Positions 37,177-45,857 of a stretch of DNA of 64,000 bases are shown here, piece by piece; within the stretch, counting starts at the first letter, position 1, and each line of letters begins with the position of its first letter. Under the pieces are notes generated by a model. That model was not told the DNA's origin. It did no database searches and saw nothing but the letters and a program-made list of their open reading frames with translations. This DNA comes from Asticcacaulis sp. AC460 (GTDB lineage: Bacteria > Pseudomonadota > Alphaproteobacteria > Caulobacterales > Caulobacteraceae): positions 1 to 64,000 of the forward strand of contig NZ_AWGD01000024.1 in NCBI RefSeq assembly GCF_000495795.1. Reading direction: 5' to 3'. A program made the position numbers and the translations under genes.

Positions 37177-38847
37177 CTAGGCGACCACCAGCTTGCCCTC
37201 TACGCCCTGCTCAAGCAAGTCGATCGTCCGCTCCAGACCGAAAATCGCCACGAACGACCCGAACCGCGGCCCCTGGGACTGGCCCAGCAGCACTTCGTAC
37301 AGCGCCTGGAACCAGGCCCGCAGCGGCTCGAATTCATGCACCTTGCCGACCTCGAACACCAGGTTCTGCAAGGTTTCCGCATCGCGCGTATCGGCCGGCA
37401 GAGCACGGAACCGTTCCGCCAAGTCCCGCATCGCCGCCGCTTCACGCGCATCCGGCAGGCGGAACGCTTTCGACGGCTTCACGAAGTCCTCGAAATAGTT
37501 CAGCGCATAGCCGGCCAGGCGGTCCAGCAGTGGCTCAGACTCGGGCGTTGCGCCCGGAATATAGGCGCGCAGGAAGCCCCACAACGTCTCCTTGTCCGAG
37601 GCATTGGCCGCCGACACCAGGTTCAGCATCAGCCCGAAGGTCACCGGCATACCCTTGCCGACCTCCTGACCGCGCAGAACGAACCACACCGGGTTTTCGA
37701 TTTGTTTGGCCAGCTCCTGCTTCGGATAGGCCTCCAACTGCTGCAGGTATTCGTCCGTCGCCCGCGGGATGACGTCGAAATACAGCTTCTTGGCCGACTT
37801 GGGCGACTGGAACATGTAGTAGGCCAGGCTCTCCGGCGCCCCGTAACGCAGCCAGTCCTCCATCGTCAGGCCATTGCCCTTCGACTTCGAAATCTTCTGG
37901 CCCTGCTCATCCAGGAACAGTTCGTAGTTGAACCCTTCGGGCGCCACGCCCCCCAGCACCCGGCAAACCTGAGACGACACCTTAACGGAATCAATCAAGT
38001 CCTTGCCGGACATCTCATAATCGACTCCCAAGGCTGCCCATCGCATGGCCCAATCGGGCTTCCACTGCATCTTTACATGGCCACCGGTCACCGGCACCTC
38101 GAAACGCTCACCGTTTTCCTCGAACACGATCGTGCCCTTGGCGACATTGCGCTCCAGGGTCGGCACCTGCAGGACATGGCCGGTCTTCGGCGAGATCGGC
38201 AGGAAGGGCGAATAGGTCGAACGGCGATCCGGCCCAAGCGTCGGCAGCATAATCTTCTGGATATCGTCGAAACGCTCCAGAGCCGTCAGCAGGGTCGTAT
38301 CGAACACCCCACCCTTGTAGCAATCGGTCGAGGAAAGGAATTCATAAGTGAATCCAAAGCCATCCAGGAACTTCATAAGACGGTTGTTGTTGTGCTGACC
38401 GAATGACGGATGCTCGCCGAACGGATCACGGACCACCGTCAAGGGCTTATACAGGTCTTCACGCAATATCTCAGGATTGGGGATACCTTCCGGCACCTTG
38501 CGTAATCCGTCCATGTCGTCGGAGAAACAGATCAGCCGCGACGGCCACAAACCATTGGTCATGGCGTCGAAGGCCTGACGCACCATGGTGGTGCGCGCGA
38601 CCTCGCCGAAGGTGCCGATATGCGGCAGCCCCGACGGCCCATACCCCGTCTCGAAGATCACCGGGCGGCCCAGGCCTTCGAAATTGCCCAGGGCCTCATC
38701 CAGCTTGCCCACCTCGATCAGGCTCAGCGCCTGTTTCTGCGCCTCATGCCCTTGAACACGCGCCTTGATCAGGCGCGCGATCAGAGCACGGGCCTGTTCA
38801 AACGGCCATGCGCGGCCGGCGTAAGCAAGAGAAGCGAGAGACGACAT
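37177..38847 (-). CDS. lysK: Lysyl-tRNA synthetase, class I
   Basis: 556 aa. Charges tRNA-Lys with the class I (archaeal-type) fold, which replaces the class II enzyme in many alphaproteobacteria. The HIGH-type motif is PHIGTFG (75-81) and the KMSKS-type motif is KISKSKG. Start ATG 38847 (MSSLASLAYAGRAWPFEQA) fits the family N-terminus, which normally begins just before the AWPFEEA-like stretch; a TTG frame extension to 38916 is rejected. The ribosome-binding site is weak. It is divergent from the MerR gene across an operator. Confidence 0.95.
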   Translation of the reverse strand: MSSLASLAYAGRAWPFEQARALIARLIKARVQGHEAQKQALSLIEVGKLDEALGNFEGLGRPVIFETGYGPSGLPHIGTFGEVARTTMVRQAFDAMTNGLWPSRLICFSDDMDGLRKVPEGIPNPEILREDLYKPLTVVRDPFGEHPSFGQHNNNRLMKFLDGFGFTYEFLSSTDCYKGGVFDTTLLTALERFDDIQKIMLPTLGPDRRSTYSPFLPISPKTGHVLQVPTLERNVAKGTIVFEENGERFEVPVTGGHVKMQWKPDWAMRWAALGVDYEMSGKDLIDSVKVSSQVCRVLGGVAPEGFNYELFLDEQGQKISKSKGNGLTMEDWLRYGAPESLAYYMFQSPKSAKKLYFDVIPRATDEYLQQLEAYPKQELAKQIENPVWFVLRGQEVGKGMPVTFGLMLNLVSAANASDKETLWGFLRAYIPGATPESEPLLDRLAGYALNYFEDFVKPSKAFRLPDAREAAAMRDLAERFRALPADTRDAETLQNLVFEVGKVHEFEPLRAWFQALYEVLLGQSQGPRFGSFVAIFGLERTIDLLEQGVEGKLVVA

Positions 38848-38980
38848 AATCGGGAGGTTACCTTTCAACGGTTGAAACACGCGCCAGCCTTTAAGCCGCA
38901 AGGTCTGATGCGTCAATGCGGAAGGGTAAGGTTCCCCTTACGGCAACAAAATTGTTGACGTAGCGTCCAAACCGCCATAT

Positions 38981-39004
38981 GTTTACGTTGACGTCAATGT
39001 AAAC
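38981..39004. promoter_or_regulatory. MerR-family operator (near-perfect 24-bp palindrome)
   Basis: Half-sites GTTTACGTTGAC (38981-38992) and GTCAATGTAAAC (38993-39004) are inverted with one mismatched pair. It resembles the TTGACGT/ACGTCAA sites known for LiuR-type MerR regulators of branched-chain and fatty acid catabolism. It lies 18 bases before the MerR start codon, so autoregulation is likely; lysK on the other side could also be affected. Confidence 0.75.
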
Positions 39005-39022
39005 TTTTGCCATAAGACACCC

Positions 39023-39433
39023 ATGGACCACTCCCGTACCTATTCCATTCGCCAGCTCTCCAAGGAGTTCGATGTCACTGCCCGCGCCCTGCGTTTCTAC
39101 GAGGACAAGGGCCTGATCCATCCGGAGCGCAAGGGCCAGACCCGTCTCTATTCCGCCCGCGACCGGGCGCGCCTGCAACTGATCCTGCGCGGTAAGCGCC
39201 TGGGTTTCTCGCTGATCGAAATCCACGAAATCCTCGACCTCTATACGCCGAAGGACCATGGCGTCGCCCAGATGCGCGCGACCCTGGGCAAGTACCGCGG
39301 CCAGATCGAGACCCTCAAGCGCCAGCGCGAAGACATCGATGCCGCCATCCACGACATGCAGGACGGCTGTGTCTGGCTGGAAGGCGAGATCACCAAGGTG
39401 GAAGCCGAAAACCTCAAGGCGGACAACGCCTAA
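39023..39433 (+). CDS. MerR family transcriptional regulator (LiuR-like)
   Basis: 136 aa. N-terminal winged helix (YSIRQLSKEFDVTARALRFYEDKGL, residues 7-31; RLYSARDRARLQLI), then an interface helix (GFSLIEIHEILDLY) and a coiled-coil dimerisation helix (QIETLKRQREDIDAAIHDM). The single late Cys argues against metal sensing. Relatives next to acyl-CoA dehydrogenases control acyl-CoA catabolism, usually responding to a CoA intermediate. Here it is 33 bases upstream of an acyl-CoA dehydrogenase on the same strand and downstream of a fitting operator, so the two probably form one regulated unit. Confidence 0.92.
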   Translation: MDHSRTYSIRQLSKEFDVTARALRFYEDKGLIHPERKGQTRLYSARDRARLQLILRGKRLGFSLIEIHEILDLYTPKDHGVAQMRATLGKYRGQIETLKRQREDIDAAIHDMQDGCVWLEGEITKVEAENLKADNA

Positions 39434-39466
39434 GAACAACAGACTAATCTACAGGATGAATGCCAG

Positions 39467-41257
39467 ATGGCCTACAAAGCCCCGGTTCGCGATTATCAGT
39501 TCCTCATCGCGGATGTCTTCAAGACCGATCAGTACAACAATCTGAAGGGCTTTGGAGACGCCGATTCGGCCACCGTCTTCGCCATCCTGGAAGAGGCGGC
39601 CAAGTTCACCGAGGAGGTCGTCCACCCGATCAATATCAGCGGTGACAAGGAAGGGTGCACTCTCAACCCGGTGACCCACGAGGTCACGGCGCCGAAAGGG
39701 TATAAAGAGGCTTACAAAGCGTTGAGCGAGGCCGGTTGGACCGCGCTGTCGGGTGACCCGGCCTATGGCGGCCAGGGATTGCCACATTTCGTGAATACAG
39801 CCTTTTCGGAAATGTTGTCGGGCGCCTCCAGCGCGTTCGGCATGTATCCCGGCCTGACCGAGGGCGCCATCTCGGCGCTGACCGCCGGCGGGACGCAAGA
39901 CATGAAGGACCTGTACCTCCCCAAGCTGATCTCCGGCGAGTGGTCGGGCACGATGAACCTGACTGAACCGCATTGCGGCACCGATCTGGGCCTGCTGCGG
40001 TCGAAGGCCGTGCCGGCGGAGGACGGTTCCTACAAGATCAGCGGCCAGAAGATCTGGATCTCGGCCGGCGAGCATGACTTCACCAGCAATATCTGTCACC
40101 TGGTCCTGGCCCGCATCGAAGGCGCGCCGGAAGGCGTGAAGGGTATCTCACTGTTCCTGGTGCCCAAGTTCATCCCGGATGCCGACGGCAAGCCGGGTGA
40201 GCGCAACAGCCTGCATTGCGCGGGGCTGGAGCACAAGATGGGCATCCACGGCAATTCGACCTGCGTCATGGTCTATGAGGACGCCAAGGGCTTTCTGCTT
40301 GGGGCCCCGAACGAAGGCCTGAAGATCATGTTCTACATGATGAACGCCGCGCGGTACGGCGTGGGCCTGCAGGGCCTGGCGATCGGGCACGCGGCCTATG
40401 TGGCGGCGGCGGACTTCGCCAAGGACCGTTTGCAGGGCCGGGCTTTGACAGGGCCGAAGTCGCCGGACAAGCCGGCCGACAGCATCCTGGTTCACCCGGA
40501 TGTGCGGCGCATGCTGCTGGAGTCGCGGGCCCTGATTGAGGGCGGCCGGGCGTTTCTGACCTGGGGCGCCTTGCAGGCCGACTTCCAGCATGTCGCGGAA
40601 GATGAAAAGGACCGCGAAAAAGCCAGTGATTACATGGGCTTGTTGACGCCTGTGTTGAAAGCCTATCTGACGGAAAAGGGCCTGAAGGTCACCCAGGACG
40701 CCATGCAGGTGCATGGCGGTTCAGGCTTTACCGAGCACTTCCCGGCGTCGCAATATATGCGCGATGTCCGGATTACCCTGATCTATGAAGGCACCAATGG
40801 CGTGCAGGCTTTGGACCTAGTCGGTCGCAAGCTGCCGTCTAAGGGTGGCCGCGCCATGCAGAGCTTCCTGGGCGAGATCGATGCCTATATCGCGGCGGAA
40901 GAGGCCAATTCGGCCGTACCGCAGTACATCAAGGCGTTGAAGGAGACCAAGGCCAAGCTGATGGACGGGACGCTGTGGCTGATGCAGAACGGCATGGGCA
41001 ATCCGGACAATGCCGCGGCGGGATCGCTGGATTATCTGAACATCTTCGGCCTGACGTGTCTGTCGTACATGTGGGCGCTGATGGCCAAGGAAGCACAAGC
41101 CAAGATCACCGAAGGTTCGACTGATCCCTTCTATGCCGGCAAGCTGAAGGTCGGCCGGGTGTTCCTGGAGCGTATCTTACCGGAAGCCGATGCCCACCTG
41201 GCCAAGATGAAGGGTGGCGCCGAAGCCATCATGGCCCTGGAAGACGAATTCTTCTGA
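39467..41257 (+). CDS. Acyl-CoA dehydrogenase with C-terminal extension
   Basis: 596 aa flavoprotein oxidising acyl-CoA to 2-enoyl-CoA and passing electrons to ETF. It is longer than the usual 380-400 aa and belongs to the class with an extra C-terminal domain. Family sites: the substrate/FAD region MNLTEPHCGTDLGLLRSKAV, the FAD motif KIWISAGEHD, HKMGIHGNSTC, the helix QVHGGSGFTEHFPASQYMRD, and the catalytic-base region IYEGTNGVQALDL. It is in an operon with the MerR gene. Chain-length preference cannot be read from sequence; medium- to long-chain activity is usual for this class. Confidence 0.94.
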   Translation: MAYKAPVRDYQFLIADVFKTDQYNNLKGFGDADSATVFAILEEAAKFTEEVVHPINISGDKEGCTLNPVTHEVTAPKGYKEAYKALSEAGWTALSGDPAYGGQGLPHFVNTAFSEMLSGASSAFGMYPGLTEGAISALTAGGTQDMKDLYLPKLISGEWSGTMNLTEPHCGTDLGLLRSKAVPAEDGSYKISGQKIWISAGEHDFTSNICHLVLARIEGAPEGVKGISLFLVPKFIPDADGKPGERNSLHCAGLEHKMGIHGNSTCVMVYEDAKGFLLGAPNEGLKIMFYMMNAARYGVGLQGLAIGHAAYVAAADFAKDRLQGRALTGPKSPDKPADSILVHPDVRRMLLESRALIEGGRAFLTWGALQADFQHVAEDEKDREKASDYMGLLTPVLKAYLTEKGLKVTQDAMQVHGGSGFTEHFPASQYMRDVRITLIYEGTNGVQALDLVGRKLPSKGGRAMQSFLGEIDAYIAAEEANSAVPQYIKALKETKAKLMDGTLWLMQNGMGNPDNAAAGSLDYLNIFGLTCLSYMWALMAKEAQAKITEGSTDPFYAGKLKVGRVFLERILPEADAHLAKMKGGAEAIMALEDEFF

Positions 41258-41308
41258 GCCTTTAAAGCTTCATCATAGGCTGATAGGTTCCACCAAAAGG
41301 GGCTTGTC

Positions 41309-42583
41309 ATGCTGAAGAAGATTCTGGCCGGGATCGGCGCTGTCGTGCTGGCGCTTGTTGTTGCAATGGTGGTGTGGCTGAGCGTGGCACCGCCCAAGCT
41401 GCTGCGGGTCGGCACAGGCTATGCCGCCAAGATCCTCTGCTCCAATGTTTTCCTGGCTGGGCGCAATCCCAAGGCCGTGCTGGCCGACGATGTCCAGGCA
41501 CCCGGGCATCCGGTGTTGAAGCTGGTATCGTTCAATATTGACGACCAGGTGGTGACGGTCCGTCTGCTGGGTATGTTCGCGCCCAGCGTCGCCGTGTATC
41601 GACCGGGCCTTGGCTGCGTCAATGTTCCTGACTTCTTTGTCTCTAAGGTCCGCAGGCTGAGCCTGCCCGAGGTCAAGCCGGAGCCCCAGGGCGCACCGAT
41701 TGCCGCCGCAGGAAAGCTTGCCGATATTCTCACGGATAAGGCCTTGACCGGTCCAGGCCTGCGCGCCGTTGTGGTGATGCAGGATGGCAAGGTTATCGGA
41801 GAAGCTTATGGCGACGGATTTACACCGGACACGCGCCTCCTCGGCTGGTCGATGACCAAGACGGTCAATGCCGCTCTGATCGGCCGGGCCAATGTCAATC
41901 TTGATCAGGTTGTTGCGCCCAACGTCACGATCCGCGACCTCGCCGCCATGAAGAGCGGCCTGGCCTTCAACGAGGACTATGGCGGCGTGTCAGACGTCTC
42001 GCGCATGTTGTATCTGGAGCCAGACATGGCGGGCTTTGCCGCGGGTATGCCGGCTGGTGAGAAAAAATACGCCTATTCAACGGGATCGAGCCTGATCCTG
42101 ACACGAAGCTGGATGAAGGCTGTGGGCAAGGACGCCCTCACCTATCCGCGCGAAGCCCTGTTCGGCCCGCTGGGCATGACGAGCGCCGTGTTCGAAACCG
42201 ACGAAAGCGGCACCTTTGTCGGCGGGTCCTATGTCTACGCCACGGCCCGAGACTGGGGCCGGTTCGGGCAGTTCCTGATGCAGGACGGCGTGTGGGAGGA
42301 CAAACGGTTACTGCCTGAGGGATTCGTAGGATTGATGCGGACCTCGAACGGGTCGGAGGAAGGCTACAGTCAGATGCAGTCCTGGCTCAAAGGCCCCGGC
42401 GAAAGCGATACCGGCAAGATGGCCGGGCTGCCAGCGGACACCTTCTGGCTGCGCGGCCATGACGGTCAGACCGTGACCATCATCCCGTCGCAACGGTTGA
42501 TTGTCGTGCGGATGGGATTGACGCCGTGGGATCTGGGATACCGGCCTGAGGCGCTGGTGAAAACCGTGTCGGAAACGATGTAG
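41309..42583 (+). CDS. Membrane-anchored serine hydrolase, beta-lactamase-like
   Basis: 424 aa; AGGGG precedes ATG 41309. There is one N-terminal helix (about 5-27) without a clear cleavage site, so it is anchored and facing the periplasm. Catalytic motifs are SMTK (181-184), YSTGSS as the Tyr motif, and RGHDGQTV as the KTG equivalent. It is of the 6-aminohexanoate-dimer-hydrolase/EstB-like branch of class C serine hydrolases. It is unrelated in detail to the hydrolase at 35903-37033. Substrate unknown. It ends convergently with the peroxiredoxin gene across repeat A4. Confidence 0.87.
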   Translation: MLKKILAGIGAVVLALVVAMVVWLSVAPPKLLRVGTGYAAKILCSNVFLAGRNPKAVLADDVQAPGHPVLKLVSFNIDDQVVTVRLLGMFAPSVAVYRPGLGCVNVPDFFVSKVRRLSLPEVKPEPQGAPIAAAGKLADILTDKALTGPGLRAVVVMQDGKVIGEAYGDGFTPDTRLLGWSMTKTVNAALIGRANVNLDQVVAPNVTIRDLAAMKSGLAFNEDYGGVSDVSRMLYLEPDMAGFAAGMPAGEKKYAYSTGSSLILTRSWMKAVGKDALTYPREALFGPLGMTSAVFETDESGTFVGGSYVYATARDWGRFGQFLMQDGVWEDKRLLPEGFVGLMRTSNGSEEGYSQMQSWLKGPGESDTGKMAGLPADTFWLRGHDGQTVTIIPSQRLIVVRMGLTPWDLGYRPEALVKTVSETM

Positions 42584-42611
42584 TACTGCCAGCAAGCGAA
42601 GCCAGGCGCTC

Positions 42612-42711
42612 GTAACGCCCCCTCCGTCTCGACGCGCTTCGGCCCATAAGGGGCCTCGCTTGCTCGCCACCTCCCCCGGCCTCGCCGGCAGGCAAAGCGG
42701 GGGAGGATAAG
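42612..42711. repeat. Family A repeat, half-element (A4)
   Basis: It shares the blocks CCCCCTCCGTCTCGACGC, GCCTCGCTTGCTCG and GGGGGAGGATAAG with A1, A3 and A6. It ends within two bases of the peroxiredoxin stop codon and lies between convergent genes. Confidence 0.85.
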
Positions 42712-42712
42712 G

Positions 42713-43195
42713 TTAAAGCTGTTCCAGCACGTGCTCCGCCGACGACACGCGGAACTCGCCCGGCGCTTCGACGAACAACTGATCGACCTTGCCGTCCTTG
42801 ACGACCATGGCGTAACGCTTCGAACGCCCGCCCATGCCGAAACCGGTACCGTCCAGTTCCAGGCCCACCGCCCTGGCGAAGTCGCCATTACCGTCCGCCA
42901 GCAGGACAACCTCGTCGACAATCCCCTGGTCCTTGGCCCAGGCCTTCATCACAAAATAGTCATTCACCGAGGTACAGGCGACAACGTCGACGCCCTTTGC
43001 CTTGAAATCGGCGACATGATCCTTGAAACCCGGCAGGTGGCGGGCCGAGCAGGTCGGCGTAAAAGCCCCCGGAACGGCAAACAGAACCACGGTTTTACCG
43101 GTAAAGAACTCGCCCACCGTCGTCGCCTGGGGAGATTCCGCGCCGACCACGGTCAGCTTGAGATCGGGAAGGGCATCACCGGGTTGCACAGTCAT
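42713..43195 (-). CDS. Peroxiredoxin, Prx5 type
   Basis: 160 aa from ATG 43195, preceded by AAGGAG at six bases; the longer open frame upstream is not coding. Thiol peroxidase reducing H2O2 and organic hydroperoxides. The peroxidatic Cys49 lies in PGAFTPTCSARHLPGF, the Prx5 signature. A second Cys (74, VVACTSVNDYF) is at the position found in many Prx5 proteins; whether it resolves is unclear. No glutaredoxin domain is fused. It is divergent from the algH-like gene. Confidence 0.94.
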   Translation of the reverse strand: MTVQPGDALPDLKLTVVGAESPQATTVGEFFTGKTVVLFAVPGAFTPTCSARHLPGFKDHVADFKAKGVDVVACTSVNDYFVMKAWAKDQGIVDEVVLLADGNGDFARAVGLELDGTGFGMGGRSKRYAMVVKDGKVDQLFVEAPGEFRVSSAEHVLEQL

Positions 43196-43300
43196 GGAAG
43201 TCTCCTTAAATTCACCTTGCCGGGGACCTATATAGATATCGCCACCACGGGCCAAGACGCCGCCTGCAATATATGTTAGGCTTCGCATAAAGGATGTGTG

Positions 43301-43924
43301 ATGACCGGACCGGACGCCATGACTGACGACCCTCTGTCGCTGCAGGGACAACTCCTGATCGCTATGCCGGGCCTCGCCGGCGAACCGTTCGAACATTCCG
43401 TCGTCTATGTCTGCCAGCATGACGAAAACCACGCCATGGGGCTGATCCTCAACCAGCCGATCAATGGCCTGAACTTCGGCAAGATGGTTCGCGAACTGGG
43501 AATCGACAGCGGTGATCGCGCCCCGTCCCTGCAGAAGATCTTCCGCGGCGGGCCGGTCCAGAACGACCGCGGCTTCGTGCTGCATAGCCTGGACTATCAG
43601 ATCGACAAGATCACCGTCGAACTGGGCGGGCCCTTCCAGGAAGGCCAGGACGGCGAAGAAACCGGCATGGGGTTGACGGCGTCACGTGACATCCTGGTCG
43701 ACCTGTCCAGCGGCACAGGTCCGGCACGCAGCGTGATCGCGCTGGGCTATGCCGGCTGGGGCCCCGGTCAGTTGGAAAACGAATTGGGCGCCAATGCCTG
43801 GCTGGTGGCGCCGGCCAGTCAAGAGTTGATTTTCATGAGCGAGCCGGAGCAACTGTGGTCGGCGGCGCTGGCGACCCTGGGTGTTGAACCGGCCCATCTG
43901 TCCGGTACTGCCGGACGGGCGTAA
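43301..43924 (+). CDS. YqgE/AlgH family protein (DUF179)
   Basis: 207 aa from ATG 43301 (AAGGA seven bases before; a GTG one codon earlier is an alternative). Conserved family blocks: GQLLIAMPGLAGEPFEHSV, HAMGLILNQP, FRGGPVQNDRGFVLHS, ALGYAGWGPGQLENEL, and NAWLVAP. The fold is known but the biochemical role is not; the name AlgH comes from an alginate-regulation phenotype in Pseudomonas. It ends convergently with the GEDEF-EAL gene with a family C element filling the gap. Confidence 0.93.
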   Translation: MTGPDAMTDDPLSLQGQLLIAMPGLAGEPFEHSVVYVCQHDENHAMGLILNQPINGLNFGKMVRELGIDSGDRAPSLQKIFRGGPVQNDRGFVLHSLDYQIDKITVELGGPFQEGQDGEETGMGLTASRDILVDLSSGTGPARSVIALGYAGWGPGQLENELGANAWLVAPASQELIFMSEPEQLWSAALATLGVEPAHLSGTAGRA

Positions 43925-43927
43925 GAC

Positions 43928-44065
43928 TTTTACCACGGACCACACGGACCACACGGACGCCTTGGAAGTTCTGACGCCGCGCAGCGGCCTCGCCATTTGA
44001 TGACGCTGCACGGCGGTTTCCGGTAAATCCTGAAGTCCGTGTGGTTCGTGTGGTCCGTGGTAAAA
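43928..44065. repeat. Family C palindromic element (C2)
   Basis: Inverted termini 43928-43957 and 44036-44065 begin TTTTACCACGGACCA, with repeating ACCACACGG units. It starts three bases after the algH-like stop and ends four bases before the GEDEF-EAL stop, exactly filling a convergent gap. Confidence 0.9.
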
Positions 44066-44069
44066 AACC

Positions 44070-45857
44070 TTACGCGCTTAAGGCATCCGCCTTGTATCCC
44101 AGCGAATTCGCCAGGAAGGCTTCCGCCTCGGACGGTTTCAGCGCCTTGGCAAAGCCCCAGCCCTGCCCCATCTGGCAGCCCAAAGCCGCCAGGCGATCGG
44201 CCAAGGCCATGTCCTCGACGCCTTCGGCCACCACGTCCAGCCCAAAGTCGCGGCCCAGGGTCAGGATCGACCGCACGATCTTCTCCGAAGACGCCTCGGT
44301 CTTCATGGTGTTGACGAAGGAACGATCAATCTTGAGCGTATCGAACGGCAGCCTGGCCAGGTAGCTCAGAGACGAGAAACCGGTGCCGAAATCGTCCAGC
44401 GCAATCCCCGCGCCGGCCGTACGCAGATCTTCCAGAATACGCGCCGACGCCTGCGGATCGCGCATGACGTCGCTTTCGGTCACCTCCAGCTTCAGCATCT
44501 TGTTCGGCAGGCCGGCATCACGGATCAATCGCGACACGTCCTCGATCAGATGCAGGCGCTCGATTTCCGGCGCCGACAGGTTGACGCTGATGAAGAAGCC
44601 CGCCGGAAGGGCGTAGGCCTGCTTCCACTTGCCGAGCACCCGAACCGTGGTGTTCATGATGATGGTGCCCAGGTCGACCATCATGCCCAGGTCACGCACC
44701 GCCCCCAGGAACTGGTCCGGCGGAATGACACCGCGGCGCGGATGCACCCAGCGCGCCAGGGCTTCGAAACCGGTGATCCGGCCTGTGTGCAGGTTGACGA
44801 TAGGCTGATACCAGGCATGGATCTCACCGCTGACAAAGGCCTTGCGCAGTTCAGCTTCCAGCGCCAGGCGCGTCAGTCCGTCGCTTTCCAGGTCGCGCTT
44901 GTAGGAGGCGACTCCGCCGGCGCCCTTGGATTGCGCCGCTTCGACGGCCATCTCGGCGCGGCGCAGCAGTTCAGCCGCCTCCAGCGCCTGGTCGCCGCCA
45001 TCGACCGATACTGCGCCCATGGAGAAGGTCGGCTGGATGTCGAAACCGGCAACATTGATCGGACGTTCCAGGGCGTTGCGCATGCGTTCGGATACACGTG
45101 GGAAACCCCGCAGGGTCAGGACAGCGAACTCGTCCTCGCCGAGGCGAGATAACAGGGCATTGTCAGGGAAGGCATCGCGCAGACGCAGGGCCAGCAGTTC
45201 GAGAACGATATCGGCACGTTCGTGGCCCAGGGCCTCGTTCAGCCGGCGGAAACGGTTGAGATCGGCCACGACCAGATCGTAGTCGCCGGGTTTTCTCAAC
45301 ACTTGACCGGCGCCGTGCAGGAAGCCCTGGCGGTTCAGAAGGCCGGTCAGAGGATCGGTATGAATATCCTGCAGCGGAAGGCCGTCGTTGTGATCGGTTT
45401 TGCCTATGGCCTTCTTCAGACCGATATCACGGCTAAGGTCGGTGATCAGGCCCAGGACCTGGCCGCGCGACACCTTGCGGCCTTTGAGATAGACCAGGCG
45501 ATGGTCGCGCAGGCGCAACAGGCATTGGATGTGGCCTTCGCCCGGCTGGGCGGCGTGGACTTCGAGCGCGCGGAACTGGCTGTCGAGACGGTCGACCTCG
45601 CCCGGTTCGAAGGCGGGATCGAGATCATCAAGGAAGACCCGGCTCCACAGGGGCGGCAAACCGAGGTGACGGAGGTCGCCTTTGAATTCGAACAGGCGCT
45701 GGCTCAGGTCGTAGGACCACAAAAGCGCGTCGGCGGACTTCAGCGCTTCCATCTGGGCGGCGCGGCTGTCGATGGTCATACGTGGGTCGACGTCGCGCAG
45801 CACGTCCTGCCCTGACGGTCCGCCCATTTTCCAGCCGAAAAGATTGATGTCCGACAT
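44070..45857 (-). CDS. pdeA: Cyclic di-GMP phosphodiesterase, PAS-like/GEDEF/EAL (PdeA-like)
   Basis: 595 aa. N-terminal PAS-like region (about 30-145), a GGDEF domain with GEDEF at 240-244 and no RxxD inhibitory site, and an EAL domain (about 335-580). Phosphodiesterase residues are intact: EAL 365-367, SVNLS 424-428, EVTES 458-462, DDFGTG 488-493, Lys509, EGVED 545-549, and the late Gln565. In Caulobacter PdeA (CC3396) a GEDEF domain binds GTP and activates the EAL domain, and the protein is removed by ClpXP during the cell cycle. The same domain plan and the neighbouring cytochrome oxidase genes suggest orthology. The C-terminus ends ALSA, which could act as a ClpX tag. The gene symbol is an inference. 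Confidence 0.88.
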   Translation of the reverse strand: MSDINLFGWKMGGPSGQDVLRDVDPRMTIDSRAAQMEALKSADALLWSYDLSQRLFEFKGDLRHLGLPPLWSRVFLDDLDPAFEPGEVDRLDSQFRALEVHAAQPGEGHIQCLLRLRDHRLVYLKGRKVSRGQVLGLITDLSRDIGLKKAIGKTDHNDGLPLQDIHTDPLTGLLNRQGFLHGAGQVLRKPGDYDLVVADLNRFRRLNEALGHERADIVLELLALRLRDAFPDNALLSRLGEDEFAVLTLRGFPRVSERMRNALERPINVAGFDIQPTFSMGAVSVDGGDQALEAAELLRRAEMAVEAAQSKGAGGVASYKRDLESDGLTRLALEAELRKAFVSGEIHAWYQPIVNLHTGRITGFEALARWVHPRRGVIPPDQFLGAVRDLGMMVDLGTIIMNTTVRVLGKWKQAYALPAGFFISVNLSAPEIERLHLIEDVSRLIRDAGLPNKMLKLEVTESDVMRDPQASARILEDLRTAGAGIALDDFGTGFSSLSYLARLPFDTLKIDRSFVNTMKTEASSEKIVRSILTLGRDFGLDVVAEGVEDMALADRLAALGCQMGQGWGFAKALKPSEAEAFLANSLGYKADALSA

